Source: Monosporascus cannonballus
Lineage: Eukaryota > Ascomycota > Sordariomycetes > Xylariales
Length of the DNA: 64,000 bases
Assembly (NCBI GenBank): GCA_004154925.1
Contig: QJNS01000108.1
Coordinates: forward strand, 124,001 to 188,000
Reading direction: 5' to 3'
In this document: positions 24,131 to 35,036 of the stretch, one piece after another
Position numbering within the stretch: position 1 is the stretch's first letter
Layout: every line of letters begins with the position of its first letter
The notes under the pieces: generated by a model
Told to the model about the DNA's origin: nothing
Database searches by the model: none
Seen by the model: the letters and a program-made list of their open reading frames with translations, nothing else
Made by a program: the position numbers and the translations under genes

Positions 24131-24500
24131 GGAAGGATTCCGGATGGGACGGGGGGATTTGCTAAGCGGTGGTGGCAGGGGATTGAGGGAAGGCAATTAT
24201 ATGATATCCGCTGTTGGAATTTGGCGTTGTACGCGCGAGCACGGCGTGTGGTACGGGTTCACGAGTCATCATGACGATCAATCGAAATCGCTTATGCTTT
24301 TTGTATGCCATGCTTGTTGCAAGACGCCGGCAACGCGCCCTCGAAACAGACCCCTTACTTTCACTAGTACTCCGTTCGCCTGTCCCATTCATCCCTCCCT
24401 TCGTAGCCCAACGCCATGAAATGCCACGACCCAGACAGACCTCAAGCTGATCTTTCCCCGCCTGCTTATACTCTCTTCCCGACCGGGGAGTCGCGATCAA
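24131..24500. other. Convergent 3' intergenic region
   Basis: 370 bp between two converging genes, presumably shared 3' UTR and polyadenylation sequence. No further structure is evident. Confidence 0.5.
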
Positions 24501-25231
24501 TCAGCCCTTCCCAAGGAAGCCCTCGCGCTCCATGACCTCGGGCGCGAACTTGACGAGGAAGACGGTGCGGCCGGGCCACATCTCGCCCTCGTCCTGGCGG
24601 CCGACGGTGTGGGCGGTGACGCGGGCGGGGAAGGCGGAGCCGTCGCAGACGCCCTCGACGATGCCGGCGACGAAGGCGGCGCAGTTGAGCTGGCTCATCT
24701 CGCGGGGCACGCTGACGTAGCGGTTGACGAGCGGCTCGTTGTCGATGATCATGTACTCGTCGGGCTTGGCCGGGTCGCTGCTCTTCTCGAGCCCGTCGGC
24801 CGCCCGCCCGAACAGGTGCGTCCACACGCCGATCTTGATGAAGTGCAGCAGCGCGATGATGGTCAGCGGCCGCGTCTGCGTCCGCGCCGGCTCCCGGTAC
24901 AGCAGCAGGTCCAGGAGCTTGACGCCGATCGGGTGGCCTTGCGTGTTGAGTCTGTTGCGTTTGCGTCGCGCTTGTTAGACCCGCCCCTTGGGTGCTGCGC
25001 TGCGGTGCATAGAGGGGAGAGGACTCACCCCTTCTCTAGGTCTTGTATGCTCTGTATTCCCTTCCGCGAGTAGTTCACCATCTCGGAGAACAGGAATGCG
25101 AAACTCGCGCCGCTGAGCTCGGCGGTCTTGGTCCGATTTAACGGTCTGTGGTAAATGGTCTTGCCATTGGAGGGATAGCGTAGGGCGGGCTGTTCTTTGC
25201 TGCGGCCCTTGTTGGGCTGTATGTTCGACAT
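24501..25231 (-). CDS. TRS31: TRAPP complex subunit Trs31 (TRAPPC5), Bet3 family
   Basis: Exons complement(25029..25231) and complement(24501..24951), 217 aa, with a 77 bp intron (gtgagt...aacag). Splicing gives IQDLEKGLNTQGHPIGVKLL in frame. The product belongs to the Bet3/Trs31/Trs33 family, core subunits of the TRAPP complexes. These act as the exchange factor for the Rab GTPase Ypt1 and tether ER-derived vesicles at the Golgi. Family features seen: ELSGASFAFLFSEMVNYS near the N-terminus, LLDLLLYREP, IALLHFIKIGVWTHLFG, and the well-conserved C-terminal DNEPLVNRYVSVPREMSQLN with CAAFVAGIVEG. Length fits fungal Trs31. The first ATG of the open frame is used. It lies tail to tail with the small gene at 23675 and head to tail with the Pdr16-like gene. 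Confidence 0.92.
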
Positions 25232-25724
25232 ACTATCGAGGAATAGTATATCGTCTATCGTGTGCCTGGGTAGGAAGCTCGGGGGCTGGGGAGATTGAGT
25301 CTTTCTGTTGATTTCGCTCGCAACTTGTTATCGTTGATGGTGGCCAAGTTCAGTGTTGCTTTCCATGGTGGGGCCCTGAAGCTGCCGGTGGGTTTGAATT
25401 GCGCACGGTCCATATAAGTAAGTACCGGTACAAGAAGGAACAATACCTACCTACCTACTCCCGGGGGAGGTGGGACGGGGGCCCAGTGGACTCAACAGAG
25501 TGGCAGAGAGACATTGCCCTCTTGATCGTATCGTCGTATAAGCAGTAATTAATTCTAATAAAGCGGCAAACCATTATTCTATCTGCACTATTTGCGTTCT
25601 CGAGGAAGTTTATCCTCGGAGTTGAGCGCTTTGTACGCGCCGTCTATTAACCCTCTTAGCCAACGTCCAGGGCATTCGTATTATTCCCGAAGAGAGTGAT
25701 TCTAGGTGTCCCGATTTCTATCTC
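25232..25724. other. Intergenic region upstream of TRS31
   Basis: 493 bp between the 3' end of the Pdr16-like gene and the start of TRS31, both on the minus strand. It carries a TACCTACCTACCTAC cluster at 25446-25460 and is presumably the TRS31 promoter. Confidence 0.5.
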
Positions 25725-26778
25725 TTACGATGCAGCGGCTGCCACCCCTCGAGTAGCGTAGCCCTTGAGATAGTCCTCCAGCTCGCCGATTTGCTTACCC
25801 CCAGCTTCCCATCTTGCCTTCTGCTCAGCGCGCTTTTGGCTGCACAGCTCATTCAGGGCTGGCCAATAGGCCGAGTGGTCGTACTCGAAGTCCAGTTCAC
25901 CGCTTTCGTAACCCTTCATCAACTGCTCCTTCGGGATATACTTCGTTAGGTCCTCATTGAACTTCAGCTTCTCCCTCGTCATCGGGTCAATGAAGGGGTG
26001 GATGAGCTTGAAGAACCCATTGACAACCCATGGAACTAGAGCACCCATTAGCAAAATTTCCTTGCGCTTATCGTCGTCAATATTTACCATTGATGACCAA
26101 TGCCCGACCCAATCGCTCAGGGTAATGAGTCTGGAGAATGTGGAGGACCTCCCTAGCTTGACCGATACCAGGCGCAGTATTGCCGCGGTTCTTACTCTTC
26201 GCCATGTTGACGAGAAGGCAGAGCGTATCCTGCCTTGCGGGCACGAGTTCGATGACCCGCTCTACCATAAAGACCAGATGTTGAACTTGTCTCGGCGAGA
26301 CGTCGGTGTTCTGGCGCCCTGGGATTAAGTAATGGACCGGCCTTGTCTGCCTATCATAGCCCAGAAGGACCTGCTTCCCCGTCTCGTTTTCGGGGGATAT
26401 ATGATCTGCCGTGAGTTCCTCGACGCCGTACTCCCTTCGCCAAGTCAAGGTCCCCAGCAGACGCTTCTCGGACTCTTGCTCGTGCCACTTTGTCGCCTTC
26501 AGATATCTGACGAGGCATTCCCTCGTCAACCATTGCTTCTCACTGTCAGTGAGAGGGCCACCCTTGCCCTGCGTCGAAGGAACCTCCGTCCAGCTCTTTG
26601 CTCTCTCCAAAAGCCAGTCATACTTGGTCTGTTGCTCTGACGTCAAAGCTGGCTTTTCATCTGGTACACTATCGGGCGCGGGAGCCGCGACTGGCGTCGA
26701 CAATGAACCGCCTGCCCTCTTCTCTTCGATGACCGAAGGCTCAGCGGTTGCAGGTACCGCTGTCTCAGGGGTAGCCAT
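25725..26778 (-). CDS. PDR16: Sec14-like phosphatidylinositol transfer protein (Pdr16/Pdr17 type)
   Basis: Exons complement(26088..26778) and complement(25725..26035), 333 aa. The 52 bp intron (gtaaat...gctctag) joins ALVIN to VPWVVNGFFKLIHPFIDP in frame. I start at the ATG at 26778 (MATPETAVPATAEP); the frame continues upstream to 26976 but looks like leader. The CRAL-TRIO N-terminal helices (LTRECLVRYLKATKW) and lipid-binding domain (about residues 145-290) are intact. They include GKQVLLGYDRQTRPVHYLIP, RQVQHLVFMVERVIELVPA, EVLHILQTHYPERLG and TREKLKFNEDLTKYIP. These patches fit yeast Pdr16/Pdr17 better than Sec14 itself. Such proteins exchange phosphatidylinositol at ER, lipid-droplet and plasma-membrane contacts and affect sterol and azole sensitivity. 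It is divergent from POL12 across the transposon nest. Confidence 0.88.
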
Positions 26779-27038
26779 CGTTGAAAGCAGAGCTGGACCC
26801 AAACTAGGTACAGTAGATCTAATTAAGATGAAACTGAATAAAGTAGGAAAGGGGTGAAGTCTATTAGGAAGTGAGAAAAAGCAAGAAACAGGATGTCGGG
26901 GTTCAAGATGTTGCCGAAAGAGACGCGCGGGATAACTGGATATGCGTAATACGTACCTCTCGGCGGTCTGGCACAAGGCTTGGGGCTGACCTAAACTAAA
27001 CTAACAAAGGCCGCTAACCTTGTCCCTGCGCTAATCTA
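26779..27038. promoter_or_regulatory. Left half of a former shared promoter region (PDR16-like side)
   Basis: 260 bp of normal-composition DNA between the Pdr16-like start codon and the TA at the left end of the transposon nest (27037-27038). It must contain the core promoter and 5' UTR of the minus-strand gene. No TATA box is obvious. Confidence 0.5.
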
Positions 27039-27372
27039 ATGTCCCCCACCCACTTCCTGAATTTACCCACTTCCTGCATCCGATTTTCGCTCCTTCAACA
27101 CCCACCCCTTTTATCAACATTCCCCAATAACTCAACCCATACAGCGTTTCTGAAGCTCTAACTTGGAATGGGGCCTGAAGATAAGTATCGCATGTAACAG
27201 GCCTTAGCAGAAGTTGCTGCGGGCGTTTAGTAGAAAGTAACGGCTAACAAATGGAGTATAGCAAAGAGCACCCTATCCATGCGAAAGAAAGGCGCCCGAT
27301 CTTACGCTTAAGGCCATTAATACTAATAAATCCTTAGCCCTTTGCAAAAAGACAAGCTTATGAGATAGATAT

Positions 27373-29099
27373 TGTCAGATATAGGGGACATCAGTTGTGT
27401 TGTTGTTTTCAGTTAAGTTGTAGTGTCCCCCACCCACATCCTGAATTTACCCAGTTCCTGAATCGATTTCCCAGCAAAACACCATATATTCAAAAATTTA
27501 TAACTAAATAAATAAATACAACACAAATGACATATTTTGCAAACAAATTATCTGGAACCGGTTACTTATAATAAAACTGAAATTAAAGTTAAAATATTAT
27601 TTATATTTATTATAATTAAGGTTTAAAACTAATTAATTTAAAAAATTTATTTTCTTAACTTAAATTAATTCAAAAAAATAAAATAAAATAATTTTAAAAT
27701 TAAAATATAAATAAAATATTCCTAAATTATTTGAAAAGAAAAAGCTATAAGTTTATAGAAAATTAATAAATTTATTACGTAATATCTTTGAGAAAAGTTA
27801 CTATATAATTATATATTTTTCGATTAAAAATAATAATTTTATTATTGAAAGTGAATGAAAATATATCATAATATGAAAAATACGCCTTATATATTTATTG
27901 TATTATAATATTTATTTCGAGATATTTTTCTAAACGCTTTTTAATTATGTTTTATACTTTATTCAACCTTTTTTACTCTTTTTAAGTTTTTTTATTTTGT
28001 ACATTTAAGAATAACATTTTCGAAAACATAAATATATACCACTATTAAGGTATATTATTTTCGTATAAAGCCGGTTTTATTTTGTATAACTTTATTTCTT
28101 ATATGTTAGATATATAAAACCTTATAATTTACTATAATAATAATATGTTTTTAAATTATTATAATTATCATATTAAAACATTAATTTTTAATTTCAATAC
28201 TTAGTTTTTAATTATTATTAAAGGCTAAATATGTTTTTGATATAAAATATATGTTTAATTATATATAATATATTTTATTATTTTATTACATATTATATAT
28301 ATATATATATTATATTTTGATTTTAATTTTTAATACAATATAATAATTAAAATTTTTTAAAAGCTTAAATAGGCTAATTTAGAGCATATTTCAATTACAT
28401 ACTAAAGTAAAAAAGTTTATAATTACGTAATTAACGTAAAATCAAGTATATTATATAAGATATTATTTATATATATATTGTTAAAATTATATGCATAAAA
28501 TTTACATAATATTAATAAATATGACTCTTTATAATTAATATAGGATACGATATAATATAAGTATTTGTTATTACTTTTATATTTTTATTTATTTTAATTT
28601 TTTAAATTTATATATATATTATATTAAAAATTGTTAAAAATTGTATTATAAATATTTGTAAATTTAGATACGATTACGGTAATATTTAGTCATTATTTTA
28701 ATTATATTATACGTTTTTGATTTAATATTTTTTCGTTTAATTAAATATTTTAATTTTATTTATATCTTTAATGTTTTTGTATATTTTTAATTTTTGCTTT
28801 TTCTACGAAGTATTATTAATAGCATTTAATTTTATTATAATCTTTACTAATTATTCTATAAGGTATATTAAAATCCCCTTTTTATGTGTTAATTTTGTTT
28901 TGTTATTGAATTTCTAATATTATGTCGTGTTAGAAGTTTCAATTTAAGAAGTGGATAAATTCAGGATGTGGGTGGGGGACACTAGGTGCTCTCGCACGTG
29001 TACAACTCTAAGTAGCTTAGCTACGGAACATATATAAGCCGATCAGTTATGGGACCTTTTCGTATATAGAGAGCGTTCCGCACCCCTAGCTAGCTGACA
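27373..29099 (-). repeat. Left LTR of the copia-like element, interrupted
   Basis: The two parts (27373-27422 and 28985-29099) align end to end with the intact right LTR, differing mostly by transitions. The break falls after AGTTAAGTTGTA, exactly where a Fot-type element sits. A TATATAA-like stretch (29028-29036) lies in the second part. Confidence 0.9.
27423..28982. mobile_element. Second Fot-type element inserted in the left LTR
   Basis: A 1,560 bp AT-rich element with inverted ends GTGTCCCCCACCCACATCCT at 27423 and the matching reverse complement ending at 28982. TA flanks it on both sides (27421-27422 and 28983-28984). The intact right LTR has a single TA at the same point (34921-34922), serving as the empty site. 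Its termini share most bases with those of the outer Fot element, including the internal CTGAATTTACCCA block, so the two are relatives or copies of one family. It is too mutated to read a transposase. Confidence 0.9.
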
Positions 29100-30355
29100 T
29101 ACTCCCTTAACGCCTTAAAGCATTTACGGCGTTGATCGTTATACTTTATTACTTCCTAAAGCTGCAGCTTGCCATTTCACTTTTCTTTTAGCGATTAAAT
29201 TCTTCTGATTAATCAATTTTTTATTTGAAATGATCATTAAGGTTTTTTTCCGCTGATTTAGAACTTTTGTAATATTTATTAATTTTAATTATTTTTTAAA
29301 ACGCTTAACGGTTTTTGATAATAAAGCTTTAGTTAATCTATTAGCCAATATATCGCTTATAAGCGTATAATTTATTTGAATTGGAATTTTTTATTTTTTA
29401 CAATTAATAGTTATATATATATATATATATATTATAACTTTATTTTTAAAAGGGCGACGTTAGCGTTAATTAGCCGTATAATTTATTAATTATCGTATGA
29501 TATATTTAGCGGTTTTCTATTTAAGCCGATTTTAGTTTTTCGATTAATCGAAAATAAAATAAGGGTTTTTATTGTGATTTGCATAAAGGATAATAATATT
29601 ATTTCGGTTATAAAAAGAATTATTATGTTTTACTTACTTGTTTATTATTTTATTATTTCGCCGAATAACTTTATAGCGTAAATTTAAAAACCTTTTCGAT
29701 CGATTATGTTATTTATTAAAAAAATATCGTTTTAAGTATTTTCCGAGTTTTTACTTTCGAAATATAACGTTAACGTTTTAATACTAAATAAGTATAATAT
29801 AATTCGATTGATATTTTATAATATATATTATTACAATTTAAGTTAAATTACACAAATTAAAATATCAGAAATATTATATTTATTTACGTATTAAATATAA
29901 CGTATAAAATAAATTTTTTTCTAGTATTTATTATTTAAGTTTAAATTAAGCATATTAAGACTTGGTAATAATTTAATATTTATTATACACGTTTTTAAGC
30001 AGTTATTTAAATTTTTAAGAAATAAATTAATTAATTTGTCTATAAAATTAAATTAAGATAATTAGATTTTCAGAGTTAAATCTATTTTTAGTTATTTCGA
30101 TCTCGAAAATTATTATAAGTTTTTATCCTTTGTAAAAATATACCGTTTCCGAATTCATTAAATTAATTAATTAATAAAAATTTTATTTTTTAAAATTAAA
30201 TATAACGATAATATTATTTACAAAAAAAAGAAATATTCTTTAACGAATCCAATAATAATGTTCGTAAAAAATAAGGCTTAATCGTAAATCCTTTAATATG
30301 TTAAGAAATTTATTTACTAAAATAAAAATATTTTTAATCTATATAAAGTACTATA

Positions 30356-30956
30356 CAAGTGAGCTGGACACACAAGTGAACTGGACACTTTTTTCAACAT
30401 TTCCACTATCCAACTTTAACCACCCAATCTCTAATACAAAATAACCTCCAAAAACGTTAACCGAATACGCGACGGTTGTCGACAGTATCTCCGAGTTATA
30501 TATACGCGCGTTTTCTTATCTGGGCTTGAAATACCAATAATCGACGGTTGGTTATTATCAAAGGTTAGGACGAAAGGATAAAACGCGTCTGAATTGATAT
30601 TATGTCCAATTCGCGAATATGGACGCTGATCGAATGCAGGACGATTGTCGACGGTATCCTCGAATTATATATATGCGCGTTTTCTTATCCGAGCTTGAAA
30701 TGTCAATAGTCGACGATTAATTGTCGTCGAAGGCTAGGACGAAAAAGTAAAACGCGCCCGAATTGATATTATGTCCAATTCGCGAATATGGACGCCGACC
30801 GAATGCAGAACGATTGTCGACGGTATCCTCGATCTATATATATATATACGTTTTGTTTTCTTTTTGCGTTATGGTAAATTATTTCGAATTTGTTATAATA
30901 GTTGTCGTAAAATTCTAAATAATGTCCAGCTCAATTATGTGTCCAGCTTACTTATG
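30356..30956. mobile_element. 600 bp inverted-repeat element (MITE-like) with internal 169 bp tandem repeats
   Basis: The ends are inverted repeats of about 33 bp: CAAGTGAGCTGGACACACAA at the left, and at the right the reverse complement reads CATAAGTAAGCTGGACACAT. Each terminus contains two copies of an AAGTGAGCTGGACA-like unit. TA flanks both ends (30354-30355 and 30957-30958), suggesting Tc1/mariner-type insertion into the retrotransposon. The inside carries the tandem repeat listed next and is less AT-rich than the surrounding DNA. No transposase capacity is present, so it looks non-autonomous. Confidence 0.78.
30463..30840. repeat. 169 bp tandem repeat, about 2.2 copies
   Basis: Units start at 30463, 30632 and 30801, each opening GAAT(A/G)C(G/A)..ACG(G/A)TTGTCGACGGTATC and including the GCGCGTTTTCTTATC block in the complete copies. 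The spacing is 169 bp both times. The second and third copies are more alike than the first. TATATATA tracts sit in each copy. Confidence 0.85.
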
Positions 30957-33900
30957 TAATACGTTAATATCTTTTTAATTAAAAATATTATTTTACGTTA
31001 TAAATATTTTAAAAGTATTTTCATATATATTTCGTAAAATAATATTATATTAATAAAAACGTTTATAATATTATGATATTTAAGTTTTAAATTAAATTTA
31101 ACTATTATATTAATTAAGGTTCGAAACGATTTCCTAACGAATATAAATACGTATATATTGCTATAAACGTTCTTTAATTATTAATCGTTTCGTATAATAA
31201 AATTAATATTATATTTTTATACTTAGCCGTATTTATTAAATTTATAAACGTATATTTATATATTTTTTAAAATTTATTTCCTTTTAATAAAAAATTAATT
31301 AATAAGTTTCTGAAATTATATCTATTTATAATTTTATATATAATTCTTTTCAGTTTTACGAAATATTTTCTTTAACAGATATATATTTGGCTTTTTATAA
31401 TTTCGTAATGGTAACGGTAAATTACGCCTATATATCTGGTTTTACGACTGAAGTATTTTCTTATACGTTTTAATATTAAAATATTTTTCGATTAAGGTAA
31501 TACGTATTTCGAATAATTATTTTTCTTAAACTTTTGTAACTTACCGGCCGGTTATCGTTCGTATTTATAAAAAAGATTAAACGTTTTATATTAAATATAA
31601 TTTCTTATATTTTATATTCGTTTTAGATAATATTTATGCGATAGAGAACATACGAAAAGCTTACGTTTATGATCCGTAAGGTATTTTCGTCTTTTACTGT
31701 TATTCTGAGTTAAATAATATAATAAAAGCTTAGAGTTACTTTTATTTTTATCGTCGGCATAATAATTATAATAGTTATAAAGATAAATATTAGCGCCGAT
31801 GATAATTTAAAAAAGAGAAATAATTTGAATATAATAATCGTATAAGGATAATTAATCTTTTATAAGTAGGTTTGTTTTTCTTAATCTCGTATATTTTTTA
31901 TATTATTATCTTTCTAGAATTTAATTTTTGTTCAGCCGATAATTAAATTATTCCGTTTAGGTTTTCGTTTTCATTTTGTATATATAAAAGGTGGTTATTA
32001 ATTTAATTAGATATTTTTATCCGTTAAAATAATTTTTAAGATTTATTTTTTATTATATATAAAAGTTATTTTTTAAGTTTTTGATATTACTTAAAAAAGT
32101 AATTATTTCGTTAAATTATACGTTTCGAATATTAATAACCTTATTAATTAACGAATTCTAGATTTTGAAAATATTTATAAATCGGTAATTAATAACATAA
32201 CTTATTTATATTTTGAAATTTAGTTTTTAAAATTTTTATTTTTTATAACGATTATTATTATAATGTAAGTTATATGGTTATATATTTATAACTAAACTTA
32301 ATAGAGTTTTTAATTAAGTATTATTATCTCGTTTTTGTACGTTAAATAAATATAATAAATTTCGTATAAGTTATGTTAAAACATATATATTTAAGGGTAC
32401 GGTTATACAGATATACTGCCGCTTTGAAAATATATACAATTAAACAGAAAAGTAATTTAATACTATTTTATATCATAATCAGTTTTTTCTTAATTATGCT
32501 CTTTAAACGTTTTTTACTCCAGTTTTAAATCTGGGAATATGATATTAAAGATTTAAGTTTAATATTAAAAGAATGTAATTGGAATATATTTTTAAGCTGA
32601 TAATAATTCAAAATTTTGTTATCGCTTTCGAATATTTATACAAATACCTTATTTTAATTTTTTAGAACTTTTAGAAAGTGTCGAAATATTATAATTAATA
32701 TATTTTGTTTTCGGTTTTTAAGATAAATATCCCAGATAAAGCCTAAATATCGATCGGTTATAAACATAACGTATTTATATCTTTTAAGGTCTTTTTCGAA
32801 ATTTGTATAATCGATAATAATTTTTTATTTTAATCCAGAAATTTTTTTCTTGGGCGTACGGCATATTTGCTTTTTGGCTTTCGCCTAGCTATATATTTAA
32901 TATTAGACTATTATAAGGCTTTTTAGGCGGACGTTTTTCGTATAGGATTATAATTATACGATTATTTCGAGTTTTAAATATTTTAATTTTAAGTATTATA
33001 TAATATCGTTATTAATTTATAATGGTTTCGTTATTTACGAATTAACGTTTCGTTTATAAGTTATCAAAATTATATAAGTAATTATTGCGCTAATATTTTA
33101 GATAACGAATTGATCAAATTTAGTTATTAATGTAAGAATTATTTAATTATATTTATTTCGAATAAAATTATTGATTTTTCGATTATTTTATTAGGAACTT
33201 TTTTTTGGAAATTGCCGGAAAAATATTAGGTTATATATGAAATTTTCGTAATATATTACGTCGGATAAACGTAACGCTTTCGTACCGCTAGGGCTTTGAA
33301 ATACTATATTAATTTTTTCGTATTCTTTAATTAAAAGGAAATTATTATTTACGTATATTTCGTTATCTTATACGGTTAATTTAAATTTTAAAAATTTGCT
33401 AATAAGATTAAAGATATATATTATTAATCTTAAATCTAAAATAAATTCCTTAAGAAATAAAACGAAACGTTTATAACGTTGTGTTAATTAATAATCAAAA
33501 AGTGCGATAGAATTCGTTTTACCTTTTTTATAAATTAATTTATTTATATAAATATTTTTCCTATAGTTTTCGATAAACGGTTAATTTTTTTAAAAAAATA
33601 ATGAGTAGTAATTCGATCTTAAACGTATACTTTTACCTTATCGCTAAAGCGGAAACTCGTTAGAGCTTTGTTAAGGAATATATAATAATATTAGGATAAT
33701 ATATAATAAATATTTAAATAAAAATTAAAATAAATATTTTACGTATCCGATTTTTATCGCTTTTATTTATTAACGTTTCGATTTATATAAAACTTTTACG
33801 ATTATTTTGTTTCGTTTTACGTCTTAGAGCTTTTTTTATAATTAAAGATTAATAAATTTAGTATTTTTCTAATTAGAATTATCTTAATTAAAAGTATCCG

Positions 33901-34872
33901 TAAAAGACCTTTAAAACGTCGAAAACGTTATCTTAATATTTCGTAATATAATATAAAATAGGCTATAATCTAATAATCTAAAAAGTTAACTGCCGCTTTT
34001 TGAAAATTAGTCGTATTATTATCGATTTAGGTCTTTTTTATTATTTAAAAGGTAATAATCTATATCCTAATTATAAGGGCAAATACTATATATAGGTTAT
34101 TAATCTATATAATTGTCGATTTGGTTTCTAAAATATTATATCGCTATTTTAAGGCTATAATCTTTTGTTATTTTACGATTTATTCGTTTAATTTCTTACT
34201 AGATTTCGAAATTTGCTTTAACATTTTGCGATATTTTCGTTAGGTATTAATCAGAAACCTGTTATCGTATACCTTGTCTAATTTGGCCAGTTTAGCGTAT
34301 TATTTTCGTAAGTTTTTTAAGAACGAAATTCGTTTCCTTAATTATTAAAAATATGAATTCTAGAACTTATTTCGTTAAATCGTTAAGGTTTTTGCGGAAG
34401 ATATCGTATTTTCGATTTTTGAAATTATATACCGCAAAATCCTAATTATAAGCTTATTTGCTTTCGGTCGTTATTTTAAGAGTACTTATTAAATATCCCG
34501 TAAGATTAATTTTTTCGATAATTCTTTCGGACGATAAGGGTAATAATAGGGTATCGGATTGCGCCGTATAGCGAATTCGTTTTTTTAGAATAAAAGATTA
34601 TATCGAGTTTTATTAGTTTAATAAGTTACGAAAATAATTAATCGGAATCGATAAAATCCCAAATATTAAGCGCGTATACTTTGGATTAGAATTCGCCCTT
34701 AAAGCAATCTCAGTCCCTAAGTTTTTTATAAATGATTAAGAACATCGACTATATAATTGCTAATATTGTTATTAAGGTATATAAATAATATATATTAATA
34801 TATAACTTACATCGTCTTAATAATAATTAATCAGTAAATATATATGTAAATTAAGAGAATAAAATTCTTAAT

Positions 34873-35036
34873 TATCAGATATAAAAGACACCAGTTATGT
34901 TGTTGTATTTAGTTAAGTTGTAGATACTCTCGTACGCGTACAACTCTAAGTAGCTTAGCCACGAAACATATATAAGCCGATCAGTATAGAACCTTTCCGT
35001 AAATGAGAAGCGCTCTACACCCTTAGCTAGCTGACA
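34873..35036 (-). repeat. Right LTR of the copia-like element
   Basis: A 164 bp repeat, intact and uninterrupted, ending CTGACA directly before the GATAT target duplication. Its first bases TATCAG differ from TGTCAG in the left LTR by a G-to-A change typical of RIP. Confidence 0.9.

Larger units (their letters stand above)
27373..35036 (-). mobile_element. Copia-like LTR retrotransposon, RIP-degraded
   Basis: Bounded by direct repeats starting TGTCAG/TATCAG and ending CTGACA. The left LTR is 27373-27422 plus 28985-29099 (it contains an insertion); the right LTR is 34873-35036. The 5 bp target duplication GATAT stands at 27368-27372 and 35037-35041. Coding traces are on the minus strand. Near 29295-29372 it reads SDILANRLTKALLSKTVKRF, the C-terminal ADxLTK-type block of copia RNase H. 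Near 29470-29585 it reads NRKTKIGL...LNISY, like the DNQ...KHIxIxYH block. Near 32760-32800 YKYVMFI resembles the copia integrase core. This order places the left LTR at the 3' end. A purine-rich AAGGGAG stands next to that LTR on the minus strand. The interior is extremely AT-rich and has no intact gene. Confidence 0.85.

Noticed and set aside
30771..30959. 62-residue plus-strand frame
   Set aside because: It lies across the tandem repeat and right terminus of the MITE-like element; no coding evidence.
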